Below the pieces are notes generated by a model. That model saw only the letters and a list, made by a program, of their open reading frames with translations, made no database searches and was not told where the DNA came from. A stretch of 59,200 bases of DNA from Acetobacteraceae bacterium (GTDB lineage: Bacteria > Pseudomonadota > Alphaproteobacteria > Acetobacterales > Acetobacteraceae): assembly GCA_030041255.1 (NCBI GenBank), contig JASHOF010000098.1:1-59200 (forward strand). Direction: 5' to 3'. Below, in pieces: positions 43,956 to 52,506 of the stretch. Made by a program: the position numbers and the translations under genes. Each line of letters opens with the position of its first letter. Position 1 is the first letter of the stretch.

Positions 43956-44669
43956 TCAACCAGCCCGCCGGGCCTCGGCCATCGCGGCCAGGCTCGGAAA
44001 GCGGAAATCCGGGTGCACGTCTTCCGGCGGCGGCAGGGTCGCACCAAAACCCTCCGCACCGTGGCGGCGATCGATCCACGCCGTGGCCAGGCCGGCGCGC
44101 CTGGCGGGCAGATGGTCGTGGAAGAGGCTTTGTGCGGTGTGCAGGATCTCTTCCTTGCGCACGCCGCGCTCGGCCAGATGCTCGATGAGATAGCGGAAGT
44201 TGGCCGGATCCGGTTTGTAGGAGCCGATATCCTCGGCGGTGAAGACGGCATCGAAGGCGACGCCGAGGCGGCGATTGCTGCCGGCAAAGCTGTGGCGATC
44301 GACGTTGGAGAGAATCACGAGTTGACAATGCTGCTTCAGCTCCGCCAGGGCGGCCGCGGAATCGGGAAACGGAGGCCAGTCGGACACCGAGGCGCCGAAG
44401 CGGTTCGCCGCTTCTTCGTCGGGGCCGATGCCCCAGTCCTCCGCAAGGCGGCGGTGGACCTTCGCCAGCAATGCCGAATAGCGCAGCGCGGGAGTGGCGG
44501 CCTCCTGTGCGGATTCATGGCGCGCAAAAGCCTCCAGCACGGCATTGCGCGAGGGCGGTGCCGGCAACCTGGCGAGCAGCGGGCCGAGGGCGGCGAGGAT
44601 GCCGCTCTCCCAATCGATCAGGGTTCCGTAGCAATCGAAGCTGAGCACGCGGAAATCCTGAAGTCGCAC
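43956..44669 (-). CDS. HAD-family haloacid dehalogenase type II-like hydrolase
   Basis: 237 residues. Motif I FDCYGTLIDW (nucleophile Asp about residue 11), motif II ILSNVD (about 120), and motif III with the Lys in IGSYKPDP (about 152) place it in the 2-haloacid dehalogenase group. The cap helices lie at about 20-95. Motif IV, which usually has SxN-x-xD in true dehalogenases, reads AQSLFHDHLPARR, with His preceding the Asp. Hydrolysis of a phosphate ester or a C-halogen bond is therefore possible. It is cytosolic and convergent with amtB across the terminator. Confidence 0.9.
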   Translation of the reverse strand: MRLQDFRVLSFDCYGTLIDWESGILAALGPLLARLPAPPSRNAVLEAFARHESAQEAATPALRYSALLAKVHRRLAEDWGIGPDEEAANRFGASVSDWPPFPDSAAALAELKQHCQLVILSNVDRHSFAGSNRRLGVAFDAVFTAEDIGSYKPDPANFRYLIEHLAERGVRKEEILHTAQSLFHDHLPARRAGLATAWIDRRHGAEGFGATLPPPEDVHPDFRFPSLAAMAEARRAG

Positions 44670-44838
44670 GGAACTTTCCCCCGGTTGTGGGCCTGGGCGC
44701 TGCGCGGGCCGGACGGCCGCTTCGGTTGCTCCGCCCGGGCGCGGACGAGGGCATCATGCTGCCAGCGGCGAGGCAGATGTGGTAGGCGGGGCCTCGGCCT
44801 TCGCGCGCGGCCTTGCACGGCCCGGTGAGGTCGCTATG

Positions 44839-44903
44839 TAGTGTCCTGCCCCTTTCGTTTGCTGCCGCCGGCAGCAAACAAAAGGGGATCAGCAGGCCAC
44901 TGA
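44839..44903. repeat. 65-base palindromic element with an 18-base stem
   Basis: CCCCTTTCGTTTGCTGCC (44849-44866) and GGCAGCAAACAAAAGGGG (44870-44887) pair at 17 of 18 positions around a 3-base loop. Outside the stem, TAGTGTCCTG on the left is matched imperfectly by CAGGCCACTGA on the right, so the symmetry extends across the element. TAGTGTCCTGCCCC also occurs at 50267. This could be a miniature inverted-repeat element with TA ends. It lies in the 356-base gap between the HAD gene and the dsbD-like gene. Confidence 0.75.
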
Positions 44904-44915
44904 AAATAAAGAGTA

Positions 44916-44969
44916 GTGTGCCGACCGCTATGGTGCGTCCTACGGTATCAAGCGTTGGAGTCGGCACAC
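44916..44969. repeat. inverted repeat with 10-base arms and 34-base loop
   Basis: GTGTGCCGAC (44916-44925) and GTCGGCACAC (44960-44969) are perfect inverted copies. The left arm is preceded by TA. It lies 12 bases beyond the palindromic element and 56 bases upstream of the dsbD-like ATG. It could be a second miniature element or a regulator site for the thiol-exchange genes. Confidence 0.7.
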
Positions 44970-45025
44970 GAGCGCTGATGGCCGCGCCGTGCCGTCACGA
45001 GTGGCGCAGGGTTGTGTCTGCGATC

Positions 45026-47176
45026 ATGAGGCTGCTCCGTTCTTTGTCAGCCTGGCGGCTGGCGGGCATTGCCGGCGCGGCGGCAGCCGTGATGCTGCTT
45101 CTCCCGTGGCCGGCGCGGGCGGCGGCCAGCGGCTGGATCGGCGACCGGCACGCCGCGGCGCGCCTGATCACCGCCGAGCGCGCCACCGGCTCGGCCGGCA
45201 TGGTCGATGCCGGGCTCGAGATACGGCTGGCTCCCGGATGGCATGCCTATTGGCGCGATCCCGGTGCGGCCGGGCTGCCTCCGGCCATCGATTGGCAGGG
45301 CTCGCACAATCTCGCGGCGGCGAAGCTCGCGTGGCCGGCGCCGCGGCGCTTCACCCTGGCCGGCCTCGAGACCTATGGCTATGCCGGCGGCACGGTGCTG
45401 CCGATCGCCGTCACTCTCGAAAGGCCGGGCGCGCCACTCGTGCTGCATGCGACGGTCGCGTACTCGGCCTGTCGCGATGTCTGCGTTCCGTACCACGCCG
45501 TGCTCGATCTCACCCTGCCAGCCGGCATCGCCGCAGCAGGGCCTGAGGCCGGACTGATCGCTGCGGCACGTGCGGCGGTACCGGGCACGCTTTCCGGGCT
45601 CGGCCTTTCATTGCGATCGGCGAGCGTTTCGCCCGACGGCAGCGGGCGCTCGGCGCTCGCCCTCGAACTTGCGGGGCCTGGCGCGATGCTGGCCCGCGTG
45701 GATCTGTTCGTCGAAGGATTGCCGCAAGGCGCGCCCGGCCCGCCGCAAGTGGCGACAGACGGGGAGCAGGGCCGCATCGCCCTCCTTCTCAGGGATATCG
45801 ACAGCCCGGCACCCCGGTTGGCCGGGCGAAGGCTCGTCTTCACGCTCACCGACGGAACGGACCGCGCGGCGACATTCGAGGCCGCGCCTGCTCTGGCGCC
45901 GCCAGCCGGATTGGCCGGCGCAGCCCTGATCCCGCTCGCCGTCATCGGCGCGGCACTGCTGGGCGGGCTGCTGCTGAACGTCATGCCGTGCGTGCTGCCG
46001 GTGCTTTCCCTCAAGTTCCTTTACCTGGCCCGGCTTGCCGGCTCCGAGCGGCGCACCGTGAGACTTGAGCTGCTGGCAACCGGTGGCGGCATCATCGCGG
46101 GCTTCCTGTTGCTGGCGGCGGGCCTGATTGCGCTCCAGGAATTCGGGGCGGCGATCGGCTGGGGAATCCAGTTCCAGAGCCCCTGGTTCCTGGTTGCGAT
46201 GACGATGGTGATGGTGCTGTTCGCCGCCGACCTTTGGGGCTGGATCAGCATCGCCATGCCGGGAAGCAATGAAGCAGCGGCCCTGACAGGACGGGTGCAT
46301 GGGCGGCATAGCCGGGCTGTTCTGGTCGGCCTGTTCGCGACGCTGCTCTCCACTTCCTGCACGGCGCCGTTCATTGGTACGGCGGTCGGCTTTGCGCTCA
46401 GCCGCGGGCCGCTCGAGATCGTCGCGATCTTTGTTGCCATGGGGCTCGGGCTTGCCGCGCCCACGCTCAGCGTGGCGGCCGTGCCGGCGCTGGTCAGGCT
46501 GGTGCCGCGCCCGGGACGCTGGACGATCTGGCTCAGCCGGGTATTCGGCGGCCTGCTGCTGGCAACTGCGATCTGGCTGCTCGCGGTCTTGGCCCGCATC
46601 ATGAGTGTCGATGCCGCACTCGTCGTGGCCGGGCTTGCCCTGGCGCTGCTCGGCGTTCTGGCTGTGCGGCGCAACGCCGGTGGCCGGATCGGCGCGCATC
46701 CGCGCGCGAGCGGGGGCCTCTCCCTGGCACTCGTCCTGGCGGCGCTGCTGGTGCCGATGACGGGATTGACTTTCCGGCCAGGAGTGCCAGGGGTGGCGGA
46801 TCCGGGCGGCAACTGGCATCCCTTCGTGCGTGCTTCGATCGCGCCCAATGTCGCGCGCGGCCGCACAGTGATCGTCAATGTGACCGCTGCCTGGTGCCTG
46901 ATCTGCCAGGTGAACGAGGTCACGGTGCTCGATCGTGACCCGGTCGCGGCCAGGATCGCCGGGACGGATGTACTCGCGATGCGCGCGGACTGGACCCGGG
47001 CCGATGCCTCGATCACGAACTATCTGGAAAGTTTCGGTCGCTATGGAGTGCCGCTCGATGTGGTTTACGGACCGGGTGCGCCAGGCGGCATTGTGCTGCC
47101 CGACCTCATGACGGCGCCGGAAGTGATCAGGGCGCTCGATCGCGCCGCCGGCGAAGCGCGGGCGGCAGAGCGTTGA
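45026..47176 (+). CDS. dsbD: DsbD/ScsB-type thiol:disulfide interchange protein
   Basis: 716 residues. A signal peptide ends near ARA (about 32). An N-terminal periplasmic DsbD-alpha-like domain holds Cys in YSACRDVCVPYHA (about 148-160). A central domain of eight or more membrane segments has the electron-carrying Cys pair in LLNVMPCVLPVLSLKF (about 320) and LLSTSCTAPFIGTA (about 445). A C-terminal thioredoxin-like domain has CLIC in TAAWCLICQVNE (about 621-632). It carries reducing power from cytoplasmic thioredoxin to periplasmic partners. The long N-terminal domain is closer to ScsB than to E. coli DsbD. It overlaps the TlpA-like gene by TTGA. The ATG at 45026 directly precedes the signal sequence. 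Confidence 0.92.
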   Translation: MRLLRSLSAWRLAGIAGAAAAVMLLLPWPARAAASGWIGDRHAAARLITAERATGSAGMVDAGLEIRLAPGWHAYWRDPGAAGLPPAIDWQGSHNLAAAKLAWPAPRRFTLAGLETYGYAGGTVLPIAVTLERPGAPLVLHATVAYSACRDVCVPYHAVLDLTLPAGIAAAGPEAGLIAAARAAVPGTLSGLGLSLRSASVSPDGSGRSALALELAGPGAMLARVDLFVEGLPQGAPGPPQVATDGEQGRIALLLRDIDSPAPRLAGRRLVFTLTDGTDRAATFEAAPALAPPAGLAGAALIPLAVIGAALLGGLLLNVMPCVLPVLSLKFLYLARLAGSERRTVRLELLATGGGIIAGFLLLAAGLIALQEFGAAIGWGIQFQSPWFLVAMTMVMVLFAADLWGWISIAMPGSNEAAALTGRVHGRHSRAVLVGLFATLLSTSCTAPFIGTAVGFALSRGPLEIVAIFVAMGLGLAAPTLSVAAVPALVRLVPRPGRWTIWLSRVFGGLLLATAIWLLAVLARIMSVDAALVVAGLALALLGVLAVRRNAGGRIGAHPRASGGLSLALVLAALLVPMTGLTFRPGVPGVADPGGNWHPFVRASIAPNVARGRTVIVNVTAAWCLICQVNEVTVLDRDPVAARIAGTDVLAMRADWTRADASITNYLESFGRYGVPLDVVYGPGAPGGIVLPDLMTAPEVIRALDRAAGEARAAER

Positions 47177-47742
47177 GCCGCGCTCCCTCGCTCAGGCGTC
47201 GCGCCGTGCTGGCCGCGCTTGGGCTGGCCGCTCTGGCGCCGCGTGCCGAGGCTGCCGCCGGGCTGACCTCCCTGTCCCGCGCCCTGACCGGGTTCAATCC
47301 GCCCAGGGAGCCGCCCGCGTTCACGTTTCTCACTGCCAAGGGCGAGAAGCGGACGCTCGCCGATTATCGCGACCAGGGGGTGGTACTGAACATCTGGGCC
47401 ACATGGTGCGTGCCCTGTCTTGCCGAGATGCCGGCGCTCAATCACCTGTCCGCGCTCCTGAACGACTTCGCCATCAGCGTGCTGCCGGTTTCCATCGATA
47501 CGAAAGGGCTGGGCGCGGTGAAGGCCTACTATACGGCGCACGGAATCGAATCCCTGCCGATCCTGCTCGATCCGGACGGAAGCATCGCCGATGCCTTCAA
47601 GATCGACGGGATTCCGGCCAGCTTCATCATCGACCGTCGCGGGCGTCTCGTCGCGCAGTGCCTGGGTGCCGTGGATTGGGACGCGCCGGGTGCCGTCGCC
47701 ACGATCCGGCGGCTGATCTCTGGAAGGAATGAACCGGCATGA
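47173..47742 (+). CDS. TlpA-like periplasmic thioredoxin
   Basis: 189 residues with a TTG start overlapping the previous stop. The signal LRRRAVLAALGLAALAPRAEA is Tat-like. The thioredoxin fold follows with the active site NIWATWCVPCLAEMPAL (CVPC, about 74-90) and the cis-Pro in GIPASFIIDRRG (about 153-164). It receives electrons from the membrane thiol carrier encoded upstream and reduces periplasmic disulfides, for example in cytochrome c maturation or copper-stress defence. The gene order matches scsB-scsD-like pairs. Its stop overlaps the next ATG (ATGA). Confidence 0.92.
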   Translation: MSRAPSLRRRAVLAALGLAALAPRAEAAAGLTSLSRALTGFNPPREPPAFTFLTAKGEKRTLADYRDQGVVLNIWATWCVPCLAEMPALNHLSALLNDFAISVLPVSIDTKGLGAVKAYYTAHGIESLPILLDPDGSIADAFKIDGIPASFIIDRRGRLVAQCLGAVDWDAPGAVATIRRLISGRNEPA

Positions 47743-48530
47743 ATGATCGATCCCAGTTCGCATCGGTCCGCGCGTTCGTTTCGCCCCAGGAGTGGCAGGC
47801 ACGGCTCGACCTCGCGGCCTGCTATCGCCTCGTGGACTGGTACGGGATGACGGACCTGATCTACAACCATATCACGCTCGCGGTGCCGGGAGAGGAAGGG
47901 CATCTCCTGATCAATCTCTACGGCCTGCTGTACAAGGAGATTACCGCCTCCAGCCTCGCGAAGATCGATCTCGATGGGAACATCGTCTGGAAGCCCGATA
48001 CGGACTACGGAATCAACAAGGCGGGCTACGTCATCCATGGTGCTGTCCACCGCGCGCGAAAAGACGTGACGAGCGTCATCCACACGCACACGCGGGCGGG
48101 CATGGCGGTTTCCGCGATGAAGTGCGGCCTGCTGCCGCTCAACCAGACGGCCATCCGTTTCCATGGGCACATCGCCTATCATGACTACGAGGGGCCGGCG
48201 ATCGATCTGGCCGAGCGGGAGCGGCTGGTGCGCGATCTTGGCCCGCACGATGCGATGATCCTGCGCGCGCACGGACTCTTGACCTGCGGGGCCACGATCC
48301 AGCAGGCGTTCAACACGATGTACCAGCTCGAGCTTTCCTGCCGCACGCAGGTGGATGCGATGGCCTCGCGCACGGAACTCGATCTGCCGTCCGAGGCGGT
48401 GCTGGAAAAGACCGCCGAACTCTATCAGCCCGGGGTGCGCCGCCCGTTCGGGGTGCTGGAATGGCCGGCCATGCTGCGCCTGCTCGAATACGAGGGCAAC
48501 CGCTCGCCCTGGCCCCCATACTGGCATTGA
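47739..48530 (+). CDS. class II aldolase/adducin family protein
   Basis: 263 residues. The class II aldolase fold is shown by LAACYRLVDWYGMTDLIYNHIT (split: CYRLVDWYGMTD at about 28-39 and NHITLAVP at about 44-51), HGAVHRARKDVTSVIHTHTR with the metal-binding HTH (about 107-126), and LRAHGLLTCG with the third His (about 177-186). Such proteins cleave or epimerise small hydroxy acids or sugar phosphates with zinc; many adducin-type members have unknown substrates. It starts in the TlpA-like stop and is followed 68 bases later by a TPP-dependent enzyme. The 3' end carries a 16-base duplication that includes the stop codon. Confidence 0.9.
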   Translation: MNDRSQFASVRAFVSPQEWQARLDLAACYRLVDWYGMTDLIYNHITLAVPGEEGHLLINLYGLLYKEITASSLAKIDLDGNIVWKPDTDYGINKAGYVIHGAVHRARKDVTSVIHTHTRAGMAVSAMKCGLLPLNQTAIRFHGHIAYHDYEGPAIDLAERERLVRDLGPHDAMILRAHGLLTCGATIQQAFNTMYQLELSCRTQVDAMASRTELDLPSEAVLEKTAELYQPGVRRPFGVLEWPAMLRLLEYEGNRSPWPPYWH

Positions 48531-48550
48531 GCAGTACTGGCACTGAGCGA
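48519..48550. repeat. 16-base tandem duplication at the aldolase stop
   Basis: TACTGGCATTGAGCAG (48519-48534) is followed by TACTGGCACTGAGCGA (48535-48550). The first copy contains the stop codon of the aldolase gene. It looks like a local slippage duplication without obvious function. Confidence 0.7.
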
Positions 48551-48598
48551 GCCCGACCGGCAGGGCGGGCTGGCGGCAAACCCGTGACGGAGCGGCGC

Positions 48599-50269
48599 AT
48601 GAAGAAGGGTTCCGACCTGCTCGTTGCCGCGCTCGAGAACGAAGGTGTGGAACGGATTTTCGGCATTCCGGGCGAGGAGAATCTCGATGTGCTCGAATCC
48701 CTCCGCAGCTCGAAAATCCGCCTCGTGCTGACACGCCACGAGCAGGCGGCGGCCTTCATGGCGGCGACCTGCGGGCGCGTTACCGGCAGGCCGGGTGTCT
48801 GCCTCAGCACGCTCGGGCCGGGCGCGCTCAATCTCATGACGGGCGTCGCCTATGCCCATCTCGGGGCGATGCCGATGATCGCCATCACCGGACAGAAGCC
48901 GGTCAGGACCAGCCGGCAGGCCGGATTCCAGATCGTGGACGTGGTGGCGGCGATGCGGCCGGTGACGAAATCGGCGCGGCAGATCGTGAGCGCTTCGATG
49001 ATTCCGACCACGGTGAGGGAGGCATTCCGACTGGCGGCGTGCGAGCGGCCTGGCCCGGTGCATCTCGAGCTGCCGGAGGATATCGCTGCCGAGCGATGCG
49101 CGGAGGCGCCCCTCATTCCGCCGCATCCGCTGGAGCGGCCGCTGGCGCCGGCGGCCGCACTCGATCGCGCGGCGGCGCTGATCCTCGCCGCCCGCCGCCC
49201 GTTGATCATGCTCGGGGCGGCGGCCAGCCGGCCGCATCTTGCCGATGCGCTCTCGGAATTCGTGCGCCGGATGCAGATCCCCTTCTTCAACACCCAGATG
49301 GGCAAGGGCTCGGTTGCCGGAGGATCGAATCTCTACATGGGCACGGCGGCGCTTTCCGAGCGCGACTATGTGCACATCGCCATCGACCGGGCCGATCTCA
49401 TCCTCGCGATCGGCCACGACACGGTGGAGAAACCGCCCTTCCTGATGGGTCCCGGCCGCCCCAAGGTGATTCACCTCGGGCACGTGCCGGCGCATGTCGA
49501 GCAGGTGTTCTTTCCGCACGCCGAAGTGGTGGGGGACATCGGGCCGAGCCTTGCGCTGCTGGCCGACCGGCTCGAGGGCCGGCTTCCCGATGCGGGCGCA
49601 CTCCTGCCGTTGCGCGAGGAAATCCTGGCGCACCTGCAGGATCGTGCCACGGAGAATCGTTTCCCGCCGACGCCGCAGCGCATCGTCCATGACGTGCGCC
49701 AGGTGATGCCGGAAGATGGCATCGTCGCCCTCGACAACGGGATGTACAAAATCTGGTTTGCCCGTAATTACCGCACGCGCATGGCGAACACCCTCTTGCT
49801 CGACAACGCGCTGGCGACGATGGGCGCCGGCCTGCCGTCCGGGATAGCGGCGGCGATTCTCCATCCCGGCCGGCGCGTGCTCGCGGTTTGCGGCGACGGC
49901 GGCTTCATGATGAACAGCCAGGAGCTGGAGACCGCGGTGCGGCTTGGGCTCGACCTTGTCGTGATGATCCTGGAAGACCACGCCTACGGCATGATCCGCT
50001 GGAAGCAGGCGGTGGACAAGTTCGCCGATTGGGGGCTCGGTTTCGGCGATCCGGATTTCGTAGCCTATGCGCAATCATATGGGGCTGACGGCGCGCGCGT
50101 TGCCGAAACGGCGGCGCTCGCGCCGACGCTCGAGGCCGCCTTCCGGGCCGGCGGGGTGCATCTGGTCGTGGTGCCGATCGATTATTCCGAGAACGTTCGC
50201 GTTCTGGTCGAGGAGCTGGGCGAGCTTCCGGCGAGCGGGATTCTGGCGGAGGCCGGTGCCTCCTGCTAG
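48599..50269 (+). CDS. TPP-dependent acetolactate synthase-like enzyme
   Basis: 556 residues with three domains. The pyrimidine-binding domain has the activating Glu in LTRHEQAAAFMAA (about 42-54). A central Rossmann-like domain spans about 190-330. The pyrophosphate domain has CGDGGFMMNSQELETAVRLG (about 430-449) and then LEDHAYGMIRWKQ, the GDG...motif with ED in place of NN as in catabolic AlsS-type enzymes. It probably joins or cleaves 2-keto acids. No regulatory IlvH subunit is near, so valine synthesis is unlikely. ACGGAG precedes ATG 48599. The stop codon forms part of a motif, TAGTGTCCTGCCCC, shared with 44839. Confidence 0.9.
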   Translation: MKKGSDLLVAALENEGVERIFGIPGEENLDVLESLRSSKIRLVLTRHEQAAAFMAATCGRVTGRPGVCLSTLGPGALNLMTGVAYAHLGAMPMIAITGQKPVRTSRQAGFQIVDVVAAMRPVTKSARQIVSASMIPTTVREAFRLAACERPGPVHLELPEDIAAERCAEAPLIPPHPLERPLAPAAALDRAAALILAARRPLIMLGAAASRPHLADALSEFVRRMQIPFFNTQMGKGSVAGGSNLYMGTAALSERDYVHIAIDRADLILAIGHDTVEKPPFLMGPGRPKVIHLGHVPAHVEQVFFPHAEVVGDIGPSLALLADRLEGRLPDAGALLPLREEILAHLQDRATENRFPPTPQRIVHDVRQVMPEDGIVALDNGMYKIWFARNYRTRMANTLLLDNALATMGAGLPSGIAAAILHPGRRVLAVCGDGGFMMNSQELETAVRLGLDLVVMILEDHAYGMIRWKQAVDKFADWGLGFGDPDFVAYAQSYGADGARVAETAALAPTLEAAFRAGGVHLVVVPIDYSENVRVLVEELGELPASGILAEAGASC

Positions 50270-50280
50270 TGTCCTGCCCC
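50267..50280. repeat. second copy of the TAGTGTCCTGCCCC motif
   Basis: This 14-base sequence is identical to 44839-44852. It is again followed by GC-rich potential hairpin DNA that ends in CCCGGGGGACAGTCA near 50334, partly complementary to the motif. The first three bases are the stop codon of the TPP enzyme, and the element fills the 60-base gap to the next gene. It may be a second, shorter miniature element of the same kind. Confidence 0.6.
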
Positions 50281-50329
50281 CGGTGGCGCTTGCGGGGCCG
50301 GGCCGGGGGGAACAGCCCGGGGGACAGTC

Positions 50330-51289
50330 ATGACAGCGATCGGCGGATACCAGGCGCCCGAATCGGAAGCCGGGCGGCTCGGCGTGCATTCGATCGGCGA
50401 ATTCGTCCTGAGCGTGCCGGCGCCGGAGAGGGCGGCGGATTTCTACGGCGCCTTCGGTCTCACGGTGGCCGATGCCGGAGACCAGGTCTCGCTATCGACC
50501 GCCGGCGGTTACCGCTGGGGGCGCGTGGTGGGCGGGCGGCGGAAGGCTCTGCATCACATCACCTTCCACTGCTTCGAGGAGGATTTGCCGCGCTTCAAGG
50601 CGCATCTCGAAAGCGCGGACATTCGCCTGCTCGCCCCGCCGGCGGGGTTCGACAGCAACGGGCTCTGGCTGATGGACCCCGACGGTCTGGCGATCGAAAT
50701 CCGCGTCGGCCCGAAGACCTCGCCGGACGGCAAGGCGCTGCCGGCGGCACTGGATGCCGAAGCAGGCGCACGCTGCGCACCCTACCGGCGCGACGCCGGG
50801 CGTGTACGGCCAAGGCGGCTCAGCCACATTCTGCGCTTCACGCCGGATGTCGAGCGGATGCTCGGTTTCTATGCACGCGCGCTCGGGCTCAGGCTCTCGG
50901 ATCGTTCCGGCGCGAACATCGCCTTCATGCATGCGATCCATGGCAGCGATCATCATGTCGTTGCCTTCGCGCGCTCCGAGGCGCCGGGATTGCATCATCT
51001 GAGCTGGGACGTGCCCTCTCTCGATTCGGTCGGGCTCGGCGCGATCGCAATGGCCGATCGCGGCTGGAAGATGGGCTGGGGGCTGGGGCGGCATGTTCTC
51101 GGATCGAACTATTTCCATTACGTGCGCGATCCGTGGGGCAGCTTCTCGGAATACTCGTTCAACATCGACTACATTCCGGCGGCGACCGATTGGGAGCCGG
51201 CGGATCATCCGGGCGAGGATTCGTTCTATCTCTGGGGTCCGGAGATGCCGCCCGAGTTCATCTTCAACGCCGAGGCCGCGCAGGAGTGA
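50330..51289 (+). CDS. VOC-family extradiol dioxygenase-like protein
   Basis: 319 residues, two vicinal-oxygen-chelate modules (about 18-130 and 160-300). In the second, metal ligands are His in LSHILRF (about 165), His in PGLHHLSWDV (about 222-224) and Glu in SFSEYSFNID (about 275), as in catechol 2,3-dioxygenase-type enzymes. It would cleave an aromatic diol with oxygen, or act as a related ring-modifying enzyme. GGGGGACAGTC before the ATG is the ribosome site and is also the end of the palindromic motif. The neighbours (class II aldolase, TPP enzyme) suggest a keto-acid-forming catabolic pathway, by inference. Confidence 0.88.
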   Translation: MTAIGGYQAPESEAGRLGVHSIGEFVLSVPAPERAADFYGAFGLTVADAGDQVSLSTAGGYRWGRVVGGRRKALHHITFHCFEEDLPRFKAHLESADIRLLAPPAGFDSNGLWLMDPDGLAIEIRVGPKTSPDGKALPAALDAEAGARCAPYRRDAGRVRPRRLSHILRFTPDVERMLGFYARALGLRLSDRSGANIAFMHAIHGSDHHVVAFARSEAPGLHHLSWDVPSLDSVGLGAIAMADRGWKMGWGLGRHVLGSNYFHYVRDPWGSFSEYSFNIDYIPAATDWEPADHPGEDSFYLWGPEMPPEFIFNAEAAQE

Positions 51290-51527
51290 CCGGCTGCGAC
51301 GCGCCGCGGCATTGCCGCCACGTGCGGCTGGCTCGCCCATCCGGCTCTGCGCAAGCCGAGCGCGCTTGCCCATCTCGGGGTGGATCGTGTCATGGTCGCG
51401 CATCGCATTCCGGCGGAAAGTTTACGAACTTTTCGTGCGCTCGGCCGCTCGCCGAGGTGTCACGCTCATAACCTGAGTGTCGAGGAGATGTAGGCAGCAG
51501 CATGCATGACCGGGATACATCGCCGCC

Positions 51528-52040
51528 TCACAAACCCAGACCGCTGCGCTCGAGGTCAATCATACGGACGATCATCGCCCGACGCGGATCGAAGGGCAGA
51601 TCCTGGAAGCCCCAACGCGCATAGAAGCCACGTGCGACGTCATCGAGCGGATGCGTGAAGACGCCGAAGCTGGCGACATCGCGGGACGATCTGAGCGCAA
51701 CGCGCAGGGCAAAGAAGAGCAGCGAGCGGGCGTAGCCCTTTCCTTGATGGTCCTTGTGAACAGCGAGTTGGCCGAGCAAGGTCGCCGGCACGGGATCCGG
51801 CTTGTTTCGCTGCTGGGGCCTCGGCAATGCTGCACGCTTGATCTGTCCGGCACTCAAGGTGACATAACCGACGATCTGGCCCGTCGCCGCCTCGCAAATG
51901 ACATTTGCGCGAGAGAGGCCAGCAGCGTGATTGGCCCATGCATGACGCCGGAACCACTGGTTCATCGATTCCCGGCCGCAATCGAAGCTGCTGCGATCGT
52001 CGGCGTCGGTAAGCGGGCGTGGCGCAGTTACGTCCGCCAT
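51528..52040 (-). CDS. GNAT toxin, TacT-like
   Basis: 170 residues. FDCGRESMNQWFRRHAWANH (about 19-38) is the typical start of TacT-type toxins. VICEAATGQIVGYVTLSAGQI, LLGQLAVHKDHQGKGYARSLL (acetyl-CoA loop Q-G-K-G, about 88-108) and FYARWGFQDLP at the C-terminus complete the fold, with the Tyr needed for catalysis in FYARWGF. Such toxins acetylate aminoacyl-tRNA and stop translation. The gene overlaps the antitoxin gene upstream by 13 bases. The pair lies in an accessory segment next to a reverse transcriptase and a tRNA gene. Confidence 0.93.
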   Translation of the reverse strand: MADVTAPRPLTDADDRSSFDCGRESMNQWFRRHAWANHAAGLSRANVICEAATGQIVGYVTLSAGQIKRAALPRPQQRNKPDPVPATLLGQLAVHKDHQGKGYARSLLFFALRVALRSSRDVASFGVFTHPLDDVARGFYARWGFQDLPFDPRRAMIVRMIDLERSGLGL

Positions 52041-52291
52041 GCGGGATCGGTGCGGGCAAGCTCCTCAAGGGCTGCGATCTTCTGGGGCGGACGGTTGGCC
52101 CAGGCCTCGAACGCTTCCCAATCCTTGGCCGGGATGACGACAACCGGGCGCTCTAGCAGATCCATCTCGGCGGCTTCGAGCGCCTTGCGGCGGACGAAGT
52201 CACTGAGGCTGGTTTGCGCCTGATCCGAGGCCGATTCCAAAAGCGCCCGCTCCTCTTCGCTGACACGCACGCTGAGTACGGATGTTGTCAC
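52028..52291 (-). CDS. DUF1778 (TacA-type) antitoxin
   Basis: 87 residues. A ribbon-helix-helix DNA-binding start (TTSVLSVRVSEEERALLESAS, about 2-22; TSLSDFVRRKALEAAE, about 27-42) is followed by a toxin-neutralising tail (RPVVVIPAKDWEAFEAWANRP, about 48-68). It binds and inhibits the GNAT toxin encoded just downstream and, with it, represses their shared promoter. Its order before the toxin with a short overlap is standard for this module. Confidence 0.93.
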   Translation of the reverse strand: MTTSVLSVRVSEEERALLESASDQAQTSLSDFVRRKALEAAEMDLLERPVVVIPAKDWEAFEAWANRPPQKIAALEELARTDPAWRT

Positions 52292-52320
52292 AGTACGGTG
52301 ATTCCTACGGCTTATCGTTT

Positions 52321-52337
52321 GTATGACAATGGCATAC
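52321..52337 (-). promoter_or_regulatory. candidate operator of the toxin-antitoxin operon
   Basis: GTATG-N7-CATAC, flanked by ATCG and GAT that extend the symmetry, lies 30-46 bases upstream of the antitoxin ATG. Ribbon-helix-helix antitoxins usually bind such short palindromes. No other repeat was seen in the 215-base gap to the reverse transcriptase gene, and no convincing -35/-10 pair was found. Confidence 0.45.
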
Positions 52338-52506
52338 GATCATCCGACTGGCAACAGGTGGTGACACTCGCCCGGGCAAGATGGGGTGTTCCAATACGCT
52401 CTTGGTATAGGGAGGTAGCTTACGGCGGACAAATGGCGTGCCCCTGAGGGTGAAACAGCGAACTCTTATATGATTGTTCCCTCAATAGATTCCTGAGCGG
52501 CAGAGT

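Noticed and set aside
51290-51493. Open frame ending in LGVDRVMVAHRIP and NLSVEEM after the VOC gene
   Set aside because: It has no ribosome site or recognisable domain. The VAHR piece loosely recalls ABC exporter tails, but the rest does not fit.
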